Positions 33,801 through 57,421 are shown, counted from the first letter of the stretch. The stretch: DNA of 64,000 bases from Eublepharis macularius (GCF_028583425.1 NC_072801.1:20914001-20978000); one strand, 5' to 3'. Program-made: numbers and translations. Notes: generated by a model from the letters alone, not told the origin.

Positions 33801-35267
33801 TGTGTGTGTTTGGAGCGGCCCCAGAACTTGTGTAGTTATACCTGACCAGGGGCCCCAAGGGCTGCTTTTATTTTGAACATTCGATTAGTTGGAATTGGCT
33901 TTTTTTTACAGCACTACAGGCACGATGTGGCTTACAGTGTATCTGGACTCTTCTTGTTTATGGTTCCAATTAAGTCTGTAACAGTTTCTGTCTTGTAGCT
34001 GCCAGCATTCAGTGGTGGTATTAGCAGAACAGTTGCTTCAGCAAAACAGGTGGAGTGCAAACTGTTCACTTCTTATTTTTTCCACCTTAATTATGGTTTG
34101 TGCAACCATATGGCACACAAAATATCCTTTGTGGAACTTAATGCTGTTTTTAACATGTGAATGAACAGCAAGACGTGCTGCTTTACTTCTTTAGGTTAAA
34201 GCAGAAGGAAATCTAAAAATAGAACTGCTGATAGGAGATATTCTATAGACCACTGCTATGCTCATCATTTCAGGTTTATATTTGCAGTGAAAGGGAACTT
34301 TCCCTCAGTTTATTGTTAGATTTTTTTAAAGATAAAAAGCTTTACAGAACTAGGCAATAAGAATAATTTATTGAAGCCTTCTTCTGCTCTTGCTTTGCTG
34401 TGATGGATACTTCTTACGTTTCCTCTCCACAGAACATTTTTTTTCATATTTTTATCACATTTCCATTTTTTTTTTGCTTGTGATGAAGTAGGGTGGGTGT
34501 TAGGGTGCAGTCTAGGGTCTGTACTAAGTAAAGGTTCCCTAAAATTAAGCTAACCTTTCTGCACTTAAAAGTAGCTTCTTGCAAGGAAAGACTAGTATTG
34601 GTCGGCGAGTCTTTCAGACACTTTCTCCACTCTTCAGCTGCTGCCTGGGATTTGTCGCCTTTTAAAATATTTATTTACAGCACTGTGAAGTACATTGGCT
34701 TGAAAAGGTGCTGCCTCCTTGGCTCTGTTCAAAGGACCTCCTGCTCTAATGAGAAAGCCAGGGTGGGCTGCAAGCAGGAAGCGTCTCAAAGGATGCCACA
34801 CTGAGGGCTACTAGGTTAACGTACTTCTCTCTGGCCCAATCACTTAATTACTAGTTAGCAACAGATACAATGCAGTAGAGGCAGAGTACTTAAAGAGTAA
34901 GTTTCTGCTCAGGTTTTAGATCCATAGAGTCTTTCTTCCTTCCTTCTCCCAAGAACATTTGTAGACTAGCCAAAGAGGATTAATAAGAACTTGTCCCTGC
35001 ATGCTAATGTTATGTAACTATAAAGACTGGGATATTTTGAGACACACAAAAAGTATCTTTTATTTTTTCAGGTGGTGTTCCTCAGATGTCAAGTACCATG
35101 CAAACTGGTCAAAAGAAACTGCCTTTGGCAACATTTTAATAAGTCCAAAGATGGTAACAGATCACATGCCAGATGTGGTGGCCAAAGCCCTGAACAGCTT
35201 GGCTCAGGAAAGTGTGTCTTGCATTTCCTGTCAGCCACAAGGAGACTTCTCTACGAACACTGTATAA
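18751..35267 (+). CDS. DAGLB: DAGLB, diacylglycerol lipase beta (complete, 15 coding exons)
   Basis: Join of 18751-18845, 21141-21292, 22141-22315, 22400-22661, 24319-24444, 25119-25246, 26569-26695, 28137-28220, 29737-29814, 30570-30650, 30912-31039, 31579-31647, 31770-31842, 32727-32983 and 35072-35267. This gives 2031 nt, 676 residues (human 672), with every phase continuous. The enzyme cleaves the sn-1 acyl chain of diacylglycerol to make 2-arachidonoylglycerol. Seen: an N-terminus [20 protein letters not shown], four hydrophobic helices in exons 1-4, a Cys cluster (LLCCC) in exon 4, and a lipase_3 alpha/beta-hydrolase domain. The nucleophile motif is GHSLGGG with Ser446 (exon 11); Asp498 is in GKDVVPR (exon 12) and a candidate His643 in TDHMPD (exon 15). 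No disruption seen. It follows KDELR2 in tandem and converges on RAC1. Confidence 0.98.
19740..20330. repeat. unassigned A-rich block, repeat-like
   Basis: Compositionally different from its flanks: purine-rich, with scattered CpG (CACGCCGTCC, AAAGCGGGGAGGCGATC) and many AAAC/ACAC words. It has no open frame of note and no obvious inverted ends. I suspect an old non-autonomous element but cannot name it. Confidence 0.3.
20448..20640 (-). mobile_element. 5S-rRNA-derived SINE, antisense
   Basis: GGTCTCCTATCCAAGTACCA, then TGCTTAGCTTCTGAGATCTG and ATGAGGTCAGGCTATACTG form a close antisense match to the 5S rRNA gene (conserved GGTCTCCCATCCAAGTACTA ... TGCTTAGCTTCCGAGATC). The upstream body (CACACCCAATTCATAGAGAC, GGGGTTTTCAAGGCAAG) repeats at 45185-45385. 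Confidence 0.8.
21141..21292 (+). CDS. DAGLB: DAGLB coding exon 2
   Basis: One base completes Trp, then [17 protein letters not shown] and the hydrophobic helix [19 protein letters not shown]. Ends in phase 1 with donor GTAAAT. Acceptor CCCATAG. Confidence 0.96.
21385..21490. repeat. worn copy of the 'AAAGCTTATG' dispersed repeat
   Basis: GGCTCACAAAAGCTTATGTG and CCTTTAAGTACCACAAGACT fit the layout of the family at 14130 and 16360, but the match is loose. Confidence 0.4.
21556..21765 (-). mobile_element. tRNA-derived SINE, antisense
   Basis: The order on the plus strand is TTGATTTGTACCCTGCCTG, CCCCAGTGGGGACCCACAG, CACAACAACTCTGTGAGG, TGGCCCAAGGTCACCCAGTG and GGAATTTGAACCTGGGCTTC. The last is the complement of a tRNA B-box region; the extreme head is missing. 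Confidence 0.78.
22141..22315 (+). CDS. DAGLB: DAGLB coding exon 3
   Basis: Acceptor ACCTTTCAG. Encodes [19 protein letters not shown], then a helix ([18 protein letters not shown]) and [15 protein letters not shown]. Phase 2 at the end, donor GTAAGG. Confidence 0.97.
22400..22661 (+). CDS. DAGLB: DAGLB coding exon 4
   Basis: After an intron of only 84 nt (GTAAGG to TGGCAG), it encodes the fourth helix [20 protein letters not shown], a loop unlike human in detail, and [20 protein letters not shown] ending AELFRSYFS. Donor GTAAGC in phase 0. Confidence 0.97.
22680..23080. repeat. decayed LINE-like dispersed repeat
   Basis: AAGGTTTATAAAATTATGCA, then TAGTACTAGAACTTGGA, ACTCATTGCCACAGGATGTT, TTGGATGGCTTCTAAAGGG and ATACTGGACTGGTCTGATCA form a string of phrases I know from a widespread reptile repeat. 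The family name is uncertain. Confidence 0.5.
23127..23345 (-). mobile_element. second tRNA-derived SINE family, antisense
   Basis: On the minus strand it starts with a tRNA-like head: GCCTCAGAGGAAGGACATCT, GCTTTGCATGCAAAAGG and TCCCAGGTTCAATCTTCA (B-box GGTTCAATC). The body includes the complement of CTACTCAGACTGGCAGCAGC. Other members: 30690-30875, 58455-58610 and 62670-62855. Confidence 0.75.
23728..23946 (+). mobile_element. tRNA-derived SINE, sense, with (TTG)n tail
   Basis: Good Pol III promoter boxes: A-box-like TGGTGTAGTGGTTAAGAGC and B-box-like GGGTTTGATTCCC. Then GCCAGCTGGGTGACCTTGGG, CTCACAGGGTGATTGTTGTG and GTAAACCGCTCTGAGTGGGC. Ends in seven or more TTG units. Best preserved head in the window. 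Confidence 0.85.
23945..24165 (-). mobile_element. tRNA-derived SINE, antisense, abutting the sense copy
   Basis: Plus-strand order is TTTTATCTCACCCTTCCTCC, TCAACAACCCCTGTGAGG, AGCTCAAGGTTGCCTAGTGA and ATTAAACCCAGGTCTCCC, then CTAACCACCACACCCTTCTG (complement of a tRNA-like head). It sits tail to tail with 23728-23946. Confidence 0.75.
24319..24444 (+). CDS. DAGLB: DAGLB coding exon 5
   Basis: Acceptor CTCTGCAG. Encodes [20 protein letters not shown] and an acidic variable linker ending in Ser-Pro-Leu-Ser-Pro-Thr. Phase 0 on both sides. Donor ACG|GTAAGC; a duplicated donor lies 32 nt downstream. Confidence 0.94.
24433..24497 (+). repeat. DAGLB: tandem duplication spanning the DAGLB exon 5 splice donor
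   Basis: Unit 1 (24433-24464) and unit 2 (24465-24497) share TTGTCTCCT, then CGGTAAGCCTGCCAG and CTTCAG/CCTCAG. Each carries a full GTAAGC donor (24445 and 24477). Confidence 0.9.
25119..25246 (+). CDS. DAGLB: DAGLB coding exon 6
   Basis: Acceptor TCCCCAG. Encodes [20 protein letters not shown], then TYGWPYYIM and CKLKGDC, the start of the lipase domain. Phase 2 at the end, donor GTAGGT. Confidence 0.95.
26218..26350. repeat. dispersed repeat, CTTATACCCTGGAAATC type
   Basis: GTCTGACAAAGGGAGCTTTG, CTCTCAAAAGCTTATACCC, GGTGCAAATGGACTCAAGTC and CTGCAGACCAACATGGCTAC. The copy at 32495-32625 carries the same blocks. Confidence 0.75.
26360..26445. repeat. MITE-like fragment with AGTGAATGTGCATAG
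   Basis: AATCCCACTTAATCCAGTGG, then TATTTACTCCGAAGTGAATG and TGCATAGAGTTAAG. It resembles the fragment at 63472-63545. Confidence 0.4.
26569..26695 (+). CDS. DAGLB: DAGLB coding exon 7
   Basis: Acceptor TTTCTAAG. Completes the Cys-Cys-Arg, then [18 protein letters not shown] and [15 protein letters not shown]. Phase 0 donor GTAAGT. Confidence 0.96.
27116..27572. mobile_element. large inverted repeat, Penelope-like terminal structure
   Basis: The arms 27116-27251 and 27437-27572 (136 nt each) are reverse complements with roughly 10% mismatch, around a 185-nt spacer. Each arm carries a hammerhead-like core: CTGAGGA, a short hairpin, then GAAAC (plus strand 27504-27528; minus strand in 27159-27184). 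Inverted arms with such cores are known for Penelope-like elements. No reverse-transcriptase frame is left. Confidence 0.6.
28137..28220 (+). CDS. DAGLB: DAGLB coding exon 8
   Basis: Acceptor TGTATTTCAG. Encodes [20 protein letters not shown] and VRGTLSFE, the strand-turn core of the lipase fold. Phase 0 both sides, donor GTAGCA. Confidence 0.96.
28463..29431. mobile_element. hAT-like non-autonomous DNA transposon, 969 bp
   Basis: It starts TAGACATGGGCACGAA and ends TTTGTGCCCATGTCTA, perfect inverted ends apart from one base. The flanks are a perfect 8-bp duplication CTTTCAAC (28455-28462 and 29432-29439), the hallmark of hAT insertion. Subterminal CGAACA/TGTTCG words recur near both ends. 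Inside there is no transposase frame. CpG content and intact duplication suggest a fairly young insertion, in DAGLB intron 8. Confidence 0.9.
29737..29814 (+). CDS. DAGLB: DAGLB coding exon 9
   Basis: Acceptor GCATTCAG. Encodes [20 protein letters not shown] and NGLVHK. Phase 0, donor GTTAGG, an unusual +3 T. Confidence 0.95.
30125..30348. mobile_element. TIR element of the GGTTGCCAACCTCCAGG family
   Basis: Start TAGGGTTGCTAAGTCCAGGT and end ACCTGGAGGCTGGCAATCGTA are inverted. The flanks GTGTGTGC (30117-30124 and 30349-30356) are an 8-bp duplication, although simple sequence weakens that. Inner phrases include CAGCCATTTTCTCCAGGGGA and GATCAGTTGTAATTCCGGG. A second, truncated copy lies at 62858-62970. 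Confidence 0.7.
30570..30650 (+). CDS. DAGLB: DAGLB coding exon 10
   Basis: Acceptor GTCTTCCAG. Encodes [20 protein letters not shown] and QAFTIAP. Phase 0 both sides, donor GTGAGT. Confidence 0.96.
30690..30875 (-). mobile_element. second tRNA-SINE family, worn antisense copy
   Basis: CTCAGGCAGTGAAGGTCTTT, CTGCTGCCTTTTAAAACAGG and GGGATTGAACCTGGGGACC (complement of the B-box region), then CACCACTGAGCCAAAGCACC. Layout as at 23127-23345. Confidence 0.6.
30912..31039 (+). CDS. DAGLB: DAGLB coding exon 11 (catalytic serine)
   Basis: Acceptor GCCTCTAG. Encodes [20 protein letters not shown] with the GxSxG nucleophile elbow, and [11 protein letters not shown]. Phase 2 at the end, donor GTAGGA. 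Confidence 0.97.
31579..31647 (+). CDS. DAGLB: DAGLB coding exon 12 (catalytic aspartate)
   Basis: Acceptor CATTCTAAG. Encodes [20 protein letters not shown] and VVP; the Asp in GKD corresponds to the catalytic acid. Phase 2, donor GTAAGG. Confidence 0.96.
31770..31842 (+). CDS. DAGLB: DAGLB coding exon 13
   Basis: Acceptor TCAAACAG. Encodes [20 protein letters not shown] and CNRPK. Phase 0 donor GTAAAC. Intron 12 is only 122 nt. Confidence 0.96.
32495..32625. repeat. dispersed repeat, GGTATAAGCTTTTGAAAGTC type
   Basis: CAGGGTATAAGCTTTTGAAA, TCATTGGTCTTTAAGATGG, GACTTGAATCTTGGTCTTC and TACTGCAGACCAGCATGGC match 26218-26350. Confidence 0.7.
32727..32983 (+). CDS. DAGLB: DAGLB coding exon 14
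   Basis: Acceptor TTGTATAG. Encodes [40 protein letters not shown], a variable Ser-rich stretch and [13 protein letters not shown]. Phase 2, donor GTAAAT. Confidence 0.97.
32984..35071 (+). other. DAGLB: DAGLB intron 14
   Basis: GTAAAT to TTTTTTCAG. I see no repeat family or exon here. A 152-codon open frame at 33053-33511 has low-complexity Lys-rich content near its end and no known domain, so it is not treated as coding. Confidence 0.7.
35072..35267 (+). CDS. DAGLB: DAGLB coding exon 15 (C-terminus)
   Basis: Acceptor TTTTTTCAG. Encodes [40 protein letters not shown] and a Cys-containing tail ending STNTV, stop TAA 35265-35267. The TDHMPD histidine is the likely third catalytic residue. 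Confidence 0.97.
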
Positions 35268-36299
35268 TCACAGACATAAGAAGACGGCAGGCTGGATATT
35301 GCCTGCTGGTTTCCCCACACCCCGTGTTCACAAGACCTGCTGGTTCATACTCTCATCTTAAATCATGCCTCAGGTAGAATCTGGGGGCATATCTGAGCAA
35401 TTTCAGGATGAAGGAGAAAATGCTTCATGAGCAATGGTCCTTCTGGATTATCCACCTTACTGGGTAACTTCTGTGTGAAGCAGTGATGAATACAACACGC
35501 GATCAAAGGCTTAACAAGGTGGCAGTTGAACAGAATAGCTTGATAGAGAAGGCAGACAGACGCTGGTGAAAGTAAGTAACCATGAAGTCCCCAAACTTTA
35601 GGTCTGTTTCCACCGCTGATGTGGCAGATGCTTTCCTAGACCTGCTGTTTCCCATAGTGAAGTGGGTCATAATGCTTGTAAATTCCCAAGTAAAAAGATG
35701 TGACAGGGAAAGCAAAGTATTAAGTTGAAGAGATGGCTCCTCATCCCACAGGTGGATAGGAGCTCAGAGAGAGGTGGGTTGAGCTGATCAGCCTAGTGTT
35801 GCACTATAGTTAAATTGCAGAAATGCTCGATTTTCCTTCCTGCTGAAGGAAGATTGCATTGTAGATACCTTTCTTGGGCTTAAAGTGTTGTGTGGATACA
35901 TGTGCAATATATTTGTTTACACTGTCAATGTGTGTTCGAGTCAAACTACCCGTTTGGTTCCTAATGGTAGGATTCTGTGTCTAGCATTCTGCAGTAGGAT
36001 AGCCTTGAGAGTGAAGCAACCCATAACCTACACTGAAGTATTTTGCTGTCTTAAAGCCCCCTGAATACTAAAACAAGTCTAGTTCAAATGGTTCATTAAG
36101 CAGAAACCCAGGGCACTTGCAGCCTCCTTGTTCTACCATCTCTTCCTTGCAGATAGCAGAGTGGACTGTTATCATTTCAGCCTACAGCCAAGATGTTTAT
36201 TTTTCAAACTTCTATTGGATGGCTGATTCTTGGCAAATTATAAAGTTAGCAAAGCATGGCATATCCTAGAGTGGAACTGGTTCCTGAAGTTAATTCCAA

Positions 36300-36395
36300 A
36301 GGGGTAGTCATCTGTTGTAGCAAAATGACACAGAAGGCAAGTACAACCTTAAAGACTAACAAAATATAATCTCTTAGGTGCTCCTTGATTCCTAC
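36300..36395. repeat. dispersed 'TTGTAGCAAAATGACAC' family repeat
   Basis: GGGGTAGTCATCTGTTGTAG, CAAAATGACACAGAAGGCAA and ACCTTAAAGACTAACAAAAT resemble the start of the copy at 14130 and the 55405 copy. Confidence 0.5.
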
Positions 36396-37243
36396 GTTTT
36401 CATAGGAAGGATGTTAAGTATAGTGGAAGTGGTACAGCCCATTCTGTCTCACAGAGCTGAAAATTAGGCCTTGTAGAGGCAGACAAGGGAAAAATTTCCT
36501 AGAAAGCCATTGAGCAAGAAGAGCCACAGGGCAGGAGAGAAAGGCTTCTGGGATTGAATGTTCTCATTTATTTTGACCCTGAAGTGCAAACTAGATTAGC
36601 AGCTGCTATGAAATATTTAGAACCTTTCAAGTACACAGGTTGCTGGGTTTAGCAGCAATTCTCATTTTAGTAACTCTAACACACACAGGCTTTGCTAAAG
36701 TTGCAGTTCCATTTTTCTACTTTTTATATACATCTGTATCTTTCCCTGCCTGCCCAAAACATTTCTTTACCTTTTTAAAAGAAAAAAGGACTAGGAAGGT
36801 GCTGTCAATCTTTGGTCACTGAAACTGTAAGCTCCACGGAAATAGTAAGACTAACTTCTGAGTAAATATACTTAGGATCTGGTTTCATGTTGCCTTTGAA
36901 TACAGTATGTGGTACTAACTAGAACTGTATGCAGCATTCTACATGCATTCACAGCTGTTTTTTTCATGGAATTTACACTTCCTAGTCTTCACTACTTGGA
37001 GAGAAACAAAGTAACTGAGACTGTCTTCTGCTTTTGCTGTAAATCACAATGAAAAGAATAGTTGGGGATTGAAATGCATTGTGTTCACTCTGCTGTCAAA
37101 TTGGGGCATGCAAATTGCATGTTTAAAAATACAAGTTAATCATGTACTCCTTATAGATATTGTATTGCAATTGTGAAAGTTTGAACATAATGTATTTGAA
37201 TCTGTTAAAAACATTACTATTTGATTGACCCCCGAGTTATACT

Positions 37244-37249
37244 AATAAA
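37244..37249 (+). terminator. DAGLB: AATAAA polyadenylation signal, possible DAGLB end
   Basis: AATAAA in ATACTAATAAATTTGAATC. It is followed by T- and TG-rich sequence at 37270-37330. Confidence 0.45.
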
Positions 37250-37826
37250 TTTGAATCAAATCTGAATTTAATGGTTTGATTATCTGCTTGAAAGAATATT
37301 TGGACTGGTTATTAAATAGTTTTTTAATCTTCAGATCTGTATTCTTGATCACTTAATATGTTTCCCAAATGAAGTTTTGACTTGCTTGCAATGTTGTTTT
37401 CCATGATAGTCCCAATTTTCATTTTCAATTAAAGGAAAGCCTGAGTTGAAGGCATTAGCTTCCTCTTGTGCTTGTAGAACTCACATGCTATAAAAATTGC
37501 TGCACTTGCTTTTGCTGTGGAAGCAAGGCAGAGCTGGTTGTACCTTTCTAGGCAGACTAAGACCCACATCAATAACAGGTTCTTATTCATGCAGAACACG
37601 GTTTTTAAGTGGTCTTACAATGTGCTTCCCAGAAGTGTGGATGTAAACTCATGGGTGGGGGGAGAATCAAAGGGATCTATGAAAAACAAACTGGAACAGT
37701 GTTTTGGTGTGGGACAGTAGTGTTTTTTTTAAAGCACAGGATTTAAACACTAGGCATATGGTGTTAGCTGCTTACTTAGTAGAATCAACAGCAGGACCAC
37801 TTAAATAGGCAAACTTGTTCCTGTAA

Positions 37827-38043
37827 TGTCGAAGGCTTTCACGGCCGGAGAACGATGGTTGTTGTGGGTTTTCCGGGCTGTATTGCTGTGGTCTTGGCAT
37901 TGTAGTTCCTGACGTTTCGCCAGCAGCTGTGGCTGGCATCTTCAGAGGTGCCTCTGAAGATGCCAGCCACAGTTGCTGGCGAAACGTCAGGAACTACAAT
38001 GCCAAGACCACGGCAATACAGCCCGGAAAACCCACAACAACCA
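37827..38043. mobile_element. palindromic Penelope-like element with 12-bp target duplication
   Basis: Between two identical TTGTTCCTGTAA copies (37815-37826 and 38044-38055) lies a near-perfect palindrome. The complementary stretches are 37850-37948 and 37951-38049 (99 nt each, about 3 mismatches); the last bases overlap the right duplication. The centre loop is 2 nt. Each arm holds a hammerhead-like core: CTGAAGA (37954-37960), a hairpin GCCAGC/GCTGGC, then GAAAC (37981-37985), and the complement on the other arm. Start phrase TGTCGAAGGCTTTCACGGCC. The arms' near identity implies a young insertion. No coding part present. Confidence 0.7.
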
Positions 38044-38055
38044 TTGTTCCTGTAA

Positions 38056-39020
38056 CATACATACATGACAGACAGTGCTCAATGGAGCAGTAAGAACAGT
38101 CTGCTGTGACTTACCTTGTCCCACCTAATAATGTGAGCCTATAGGAAAGTTCTGTAAGGCAGACAAGAGCTTTCCTTATCAGCCCAACATCTGGAGAAAC
38201 CCCCCTGCGGTCTGCTATAATTCAATAGCAGACCGAGAATAGAACAGAGATTCAATTGAACAGAAAAGAATCTGCCTTCACATCTGTTAAGCCATCTTTC
38301 ATTCCTCCTGAAGGGGGACACACACGTTTACAACTACAGTGAAGTGCTAGACAAAAGAACCAGAAAGGCTTAAGTGTTAGTCTGCTGATTGTAGTCACTG
38401 GAGGGGAAAAAATAGCCCTAGTACATAGACACTGGTACTGTAAGCAAAAGTGTGTAATGCTTTGGCTCATTTTCCTGCATAGGTACTTTTCCAAAAGAAT
38501 CTACCAATTTGAGTAGGTATTGTTTCTCTGAACTTCATACAATGCAATCTAGACACAGTTGACACCTCTTGCAGCATGTGTATATGTACCAAATAGACTT
38601 AGTCATAAACGAACTATTGATTTTCATCTAAAACTGGGGAAAGCCTGTGATACCACCAGACTGCTTGAGCAGACAGCTGCTGCCAGGGTTGGGGGAGGGA
38701 GATGAAGGATAAAAGCTAGCCGTGTTCTTCCTTCTTGCTGACCTACTGCTTAGCCCAGTCATCCATTTTCAAGCAGGGCTTCAGACACACCGCTCCAACA
38801 AGGGAGGAACTACCTACAGCATACCTAGTTGTGCACAGAAGACTGCTGCCAGTACCCCATAATTAGATCAGTTTGATAAGGTTAAGTTTATTAGCAGAAA
38901 GTTTTCAGCAGATCTTAGGCTGCTTTTAAAAAAGGGGCAGATACTTTTTCCACAGCACAAGGGATGCATTAGTCCAATTCTATATTGACAGTTAAAGCTT
39001 TTCACAAATTCAAGATTCAC
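38056..39020. other. spacer between DAGLB and RAC1 3' ends
   Basis: No supported gene or repeat. A reverse-strand AATAAA (TTTATT, 38887-38892) could be a more distal RAC1 poly(A) signal. Confidence 0.5.
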
Positions 39021-40431
39021 CACAGGAATGATTCAAGAATTTATTAAGTCATACATGCAAAACATACTGCTAAATTGCATTACCAAAAAGATCAAATGTA
39101 AAAACTTCACAATCTTGCAAACTCCATATATATTTTGTTCTAGTAGGTGAAAGGTTGTAGTTCATTGTAGTGTTCCTGCCAGAGTTTGAGATGTACAGAA
39201 CATTGTTAGCACTCGGTTACAGAACCTCACAAACCGGTTACTGTTACTAGATCAAACAGGTTGTATGATGGTATTAAAAGGACAGCATCAGAATTAGTAA
39301 GGTTACTGTGTCAGGATACCTGGCAAATGGTGATATACAGTAAAGATCATTAAGGTGGCAAAGTATAAAAAATGACTAGAACTGGTAAAGCTGCTGCACA
39401 TGATTTTTACACCGAGTCACTTAAAGACTAAAGAAAGCTCCTCAAAAGCATGTATAATACTAGGAGGGGGGAGCTATGAATATGCTAACCTACCAAAAAA
39501 AATGAAATATAATCAGAAATTCTGTAAGATACAAGTTATATTGCTCAGTAGGAAGAATCTAACCAAAAAAGTATCTAATGAAAACCCGTGGTGGGAGGAG
39601 GAATGACCAATCTGAGACTGCAGTTCATGAATGCCCTACTGGGAAATATAAAAAAATGAAAATACTAGCCTCCCTTCAGCTACTGTTTAATTGTAATGAG
39701 GGTTTCATTTTATTGTTTTTTTCATACAACAGAAAATCTATTCAGTTCAACTATTCTGTAGTGCAAAGTGATCAGTACACAGAGTCAATACTGTTGGGCA
39801 ACCTCTCTTGATCAATGCATCCATCCCACAAAATATACTGCGGTATAGAGAATACATTTCACAAAGAATAGGCAGAAAAGCATTTTTTAAGAGGACAATC
39901 TGGTATGTCGTCAGTTATTGCGTTTGTTCAGGCATGATTGGAAGATGCTATGCAATGACCATTGACTAGATGAATGTGTTAAAACAGCAGCACTTTCTTA
40001 ATGATACAATAATTACCTGGGAGAAGAGAACTATAAAGTTTTGCAATTCCTAACATGTTAGTTCTCGAAAGGTGCCTGTTTGCCTTTTTTAAAAAACAGG
40101 TTTCGTGCTCTGCAGACAAAGCACAGTAATGCAACAGAGATGAGCAGATAATTTGGCAACGCTTGATTAATCTGAGCAAGAGGACTTGGAAAAAATAAGG
40201 CTTTCATATAGGTTTGTCTCTTTTTTAAAAGATCTCTTTAGTAGAAGGAGAAAAAAAGAAATCAAATCCTTTAGAGAAAAGGGAAATGTAAATTGATGAT
40301 TGGTTCAAAAAAAAAAAGTAATGGAAGAAAACTAATTTTTTTAAACAAGAACTTGGCATTGATGTGAATGCTCCACTGTTCTGAGCAAAGCACAGAAGGT
40401 TTGGAGAGGGGTTGGGTGGGGAACAGGAACA
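39020..40431 (-). other. RAC1: RAC1 3'UTR (end estimated)
   Basis: A/T-rich unique sequence after the RAC1 stop. On the minus strand AATAAA occurs at 39040-39045, with others at 39709-39714 and 38887-38892. The family is known to have a long 3'UTR of about 1.5 kb, so 39040 is the favoured end. Confidence 0.5.
39040..39045 (-). terminator. RAC1: candidate RAC1 polyadenylation signal
   Basis: TTTATT on the plus strand, AATAAA on the minus, 1.39 kb beyond the stop codon. Confidence 0.45.
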
Positions 40432-55786
<15,355 letters not shown>

Positions 55787-56100
55787 CGGGGCGGCGGCCG
55801 CGGCTGCTGCTGAGGCTGCTTCGTGCCGGTTCTCGAGGCCTCCTCCTGTTGCTGCTCTCTTGGGAGGGCCGCGGAACCCCCGCGAGATTTCGTGACGGGG
55901 AACGAGGAAAGGGGGGAGGGTCGCGGCCGCCTCAGCTTCTTTTTTTTAAAACGTGCTGACGGGGGAGGGCGGAGGGGGGGAACGGTTATCGGCGACGAGG
56001 CAACGGCCACCACCCAAAGCGCGAGGGCAGCGAGCAGTAAGGAAACAGGAAGTGGCCGCTCCGCTCACATCCGCTCCCTCTCTCCCTGACAGCGCTTGGG

Positions 56101-56560
56101 AATCGCTAGGTTGGGCCTAGCCGAGCTTGTATTCAAAGCCCGAGGGGCCTCGGAAAGCCTCGGCGCCGCTTCGGAGTGTCTTCCGACCGCGTTCGGGAAT
56201 TTCCGGAAGAACTTGGCTCCTTTCTCCCCCCCCCCCCCCCCGGGTTCAAACCGCGTTCTGATTTAAACTTCGGGGACACTCGGCACATCTTCGACTTCTC
56301 CCTCCTTTGGCGTCAAACTCAAAGCGAGGGGTTCGGAAGAGGTCGTGTGCCGAGCTTCGGGGAAAGCCGGCCCCGTCTTTGGCTCTCCCTTCTTTTCTTT
56401 GGTGCAGTTTTCGAATATCTTCGGTAAAGTTCGAGTGAGCTTTAAAAAGGCGCTTGACTGTAACATAGCGCATTCGGAAGGCTCGGGTTTTTCACGCCCG
56501 GTAGCTTCCACTATTCGGTAATCTCCGGATATTATCGGACATTTCCGCTATCGAGGGAGG
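56101..56560. promoter_or_regulatory. upstream RAC1 region with clustered TTCGG/CCGAA motifs
   Basis: CpG continues here, but with a different word usage. TTCGG occurs about eight times in some 400 bp (for example GCTTCGGAGTG, GTTCGGAAGA, ATCTTCGGTA, CATTCGGAAGG, TATTCGGTAA), plus several TTCCGG/ATCCGGA variants. A C-run of about 16 sits at 56226-56241. The ETS core CGGAAG is included in several copies. Confidence 0.45.
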
Positions 56561-56599
56561 GCGAATCTGCCATCTTTTGTGCTTCTAACGTGGGTGGGG

Positions 56600-57160
56600 G
56601 TGGGGAATCGTGTAAGTCTCTCAAATTCCCGCCTTTTTTTTTTTAAACCAGGAGAAACTCGGAGCTGTAGTTTTATTTCACAGCTCCAAAACATAACCAA
56701 CGTACGAACCTCCATAATACTATCTCGAAATGCTGTATTACAAACAACGTCCAATTTAAAAGAAAACAAAACGCCTTATGGCTTGCTGCTGTGGCATATT
56801 TGATTGCACCCTCTTCTTTCCTGTGACAAGAAAGAATTAAATCCTGTCAGAAGTTTGGGGCTTTTGAGCTGCTGAATAATGGGGTAGAATTTCAACAGGC
56901 GTAGCACAAGATGTAGTTGGCTTTCTACCTGTCATGTCATTTGACTGGAAAGAAAAGGTGCCAGACTAAATTGCCAACCAAAATAGCCATTCATCCTCAG
57001 TATATGCACGAATTTTTTAAAAAATACCTTTTATTTACTGCTGTTATTCATAAAAACAAAGTTCATCAGATTCAGCCACAATTTCAGTCCAGAGGGCCTA
57101 AGGTAGCAATCCTGAACACACACTACTAGGGAGTATGCCCCATTGAGCTCCATGGAAATT
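56600..57160. other. intergenic, nothing recognised
   Basis: No supported gene or repeat. Confidence 0.5.
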
Positions 57161-57164
57161 ACTT

Positions 57165-57402
57165 ATTATCTTGTGCTTATATACTGCTCTTCAGGACAGA
57201 TTAGTACCACACAGAGCAATTTACAAAGTGTTATTATCCCTATGACAATCACCCTGTGAGGTAGGTGGGGCTGAGAGAGCTCTAAAAGAGCTGTGACTGA
57301 CCCAAGGTAACCCAGCTGGCTTCAAGTGGAGGAGTGGGGAATCAAACCCAGTTCTCCAGATTAGAATCCTGCCACTCTTAACCACTACACCAAACTGGCT
57401 GG
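57165..57402 (-). mobile_element. tRNA-derived SINE, antisense
   Basis: ATATACTGCTCTTCAGGACA, CCCTGTGAGGTAGGTGGGGC, TGACCCAAGGTAACCCAGCT, GGCTTCAAGTGGAGGAGTGG, GGAATCAAACCCAGTTCTCC and TCTTAACCACTACACCAAAC. The last two are the complements of the B-box and A-box. Nearly complete; it is the antisense twin of 23728-23946. Confidence 0.85.
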
Positions 57403-57421
57403 GTAATGTGTTTGTGCTGAT

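Larger units (their letters stand above)
35268..37270 (+). other. DAGLB: DAGLB 3'UTR (end estimated)
   Basis: Unique A/T-rich sequence after the stop codon, with one dispersed repeat (36300-36395). AATAAA at 37244-37249 is the first good signal I found; an earlier non-canonical site cannot be excluded, so the length of about 2 kb is a maximum guess. Confidence 0.45.
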
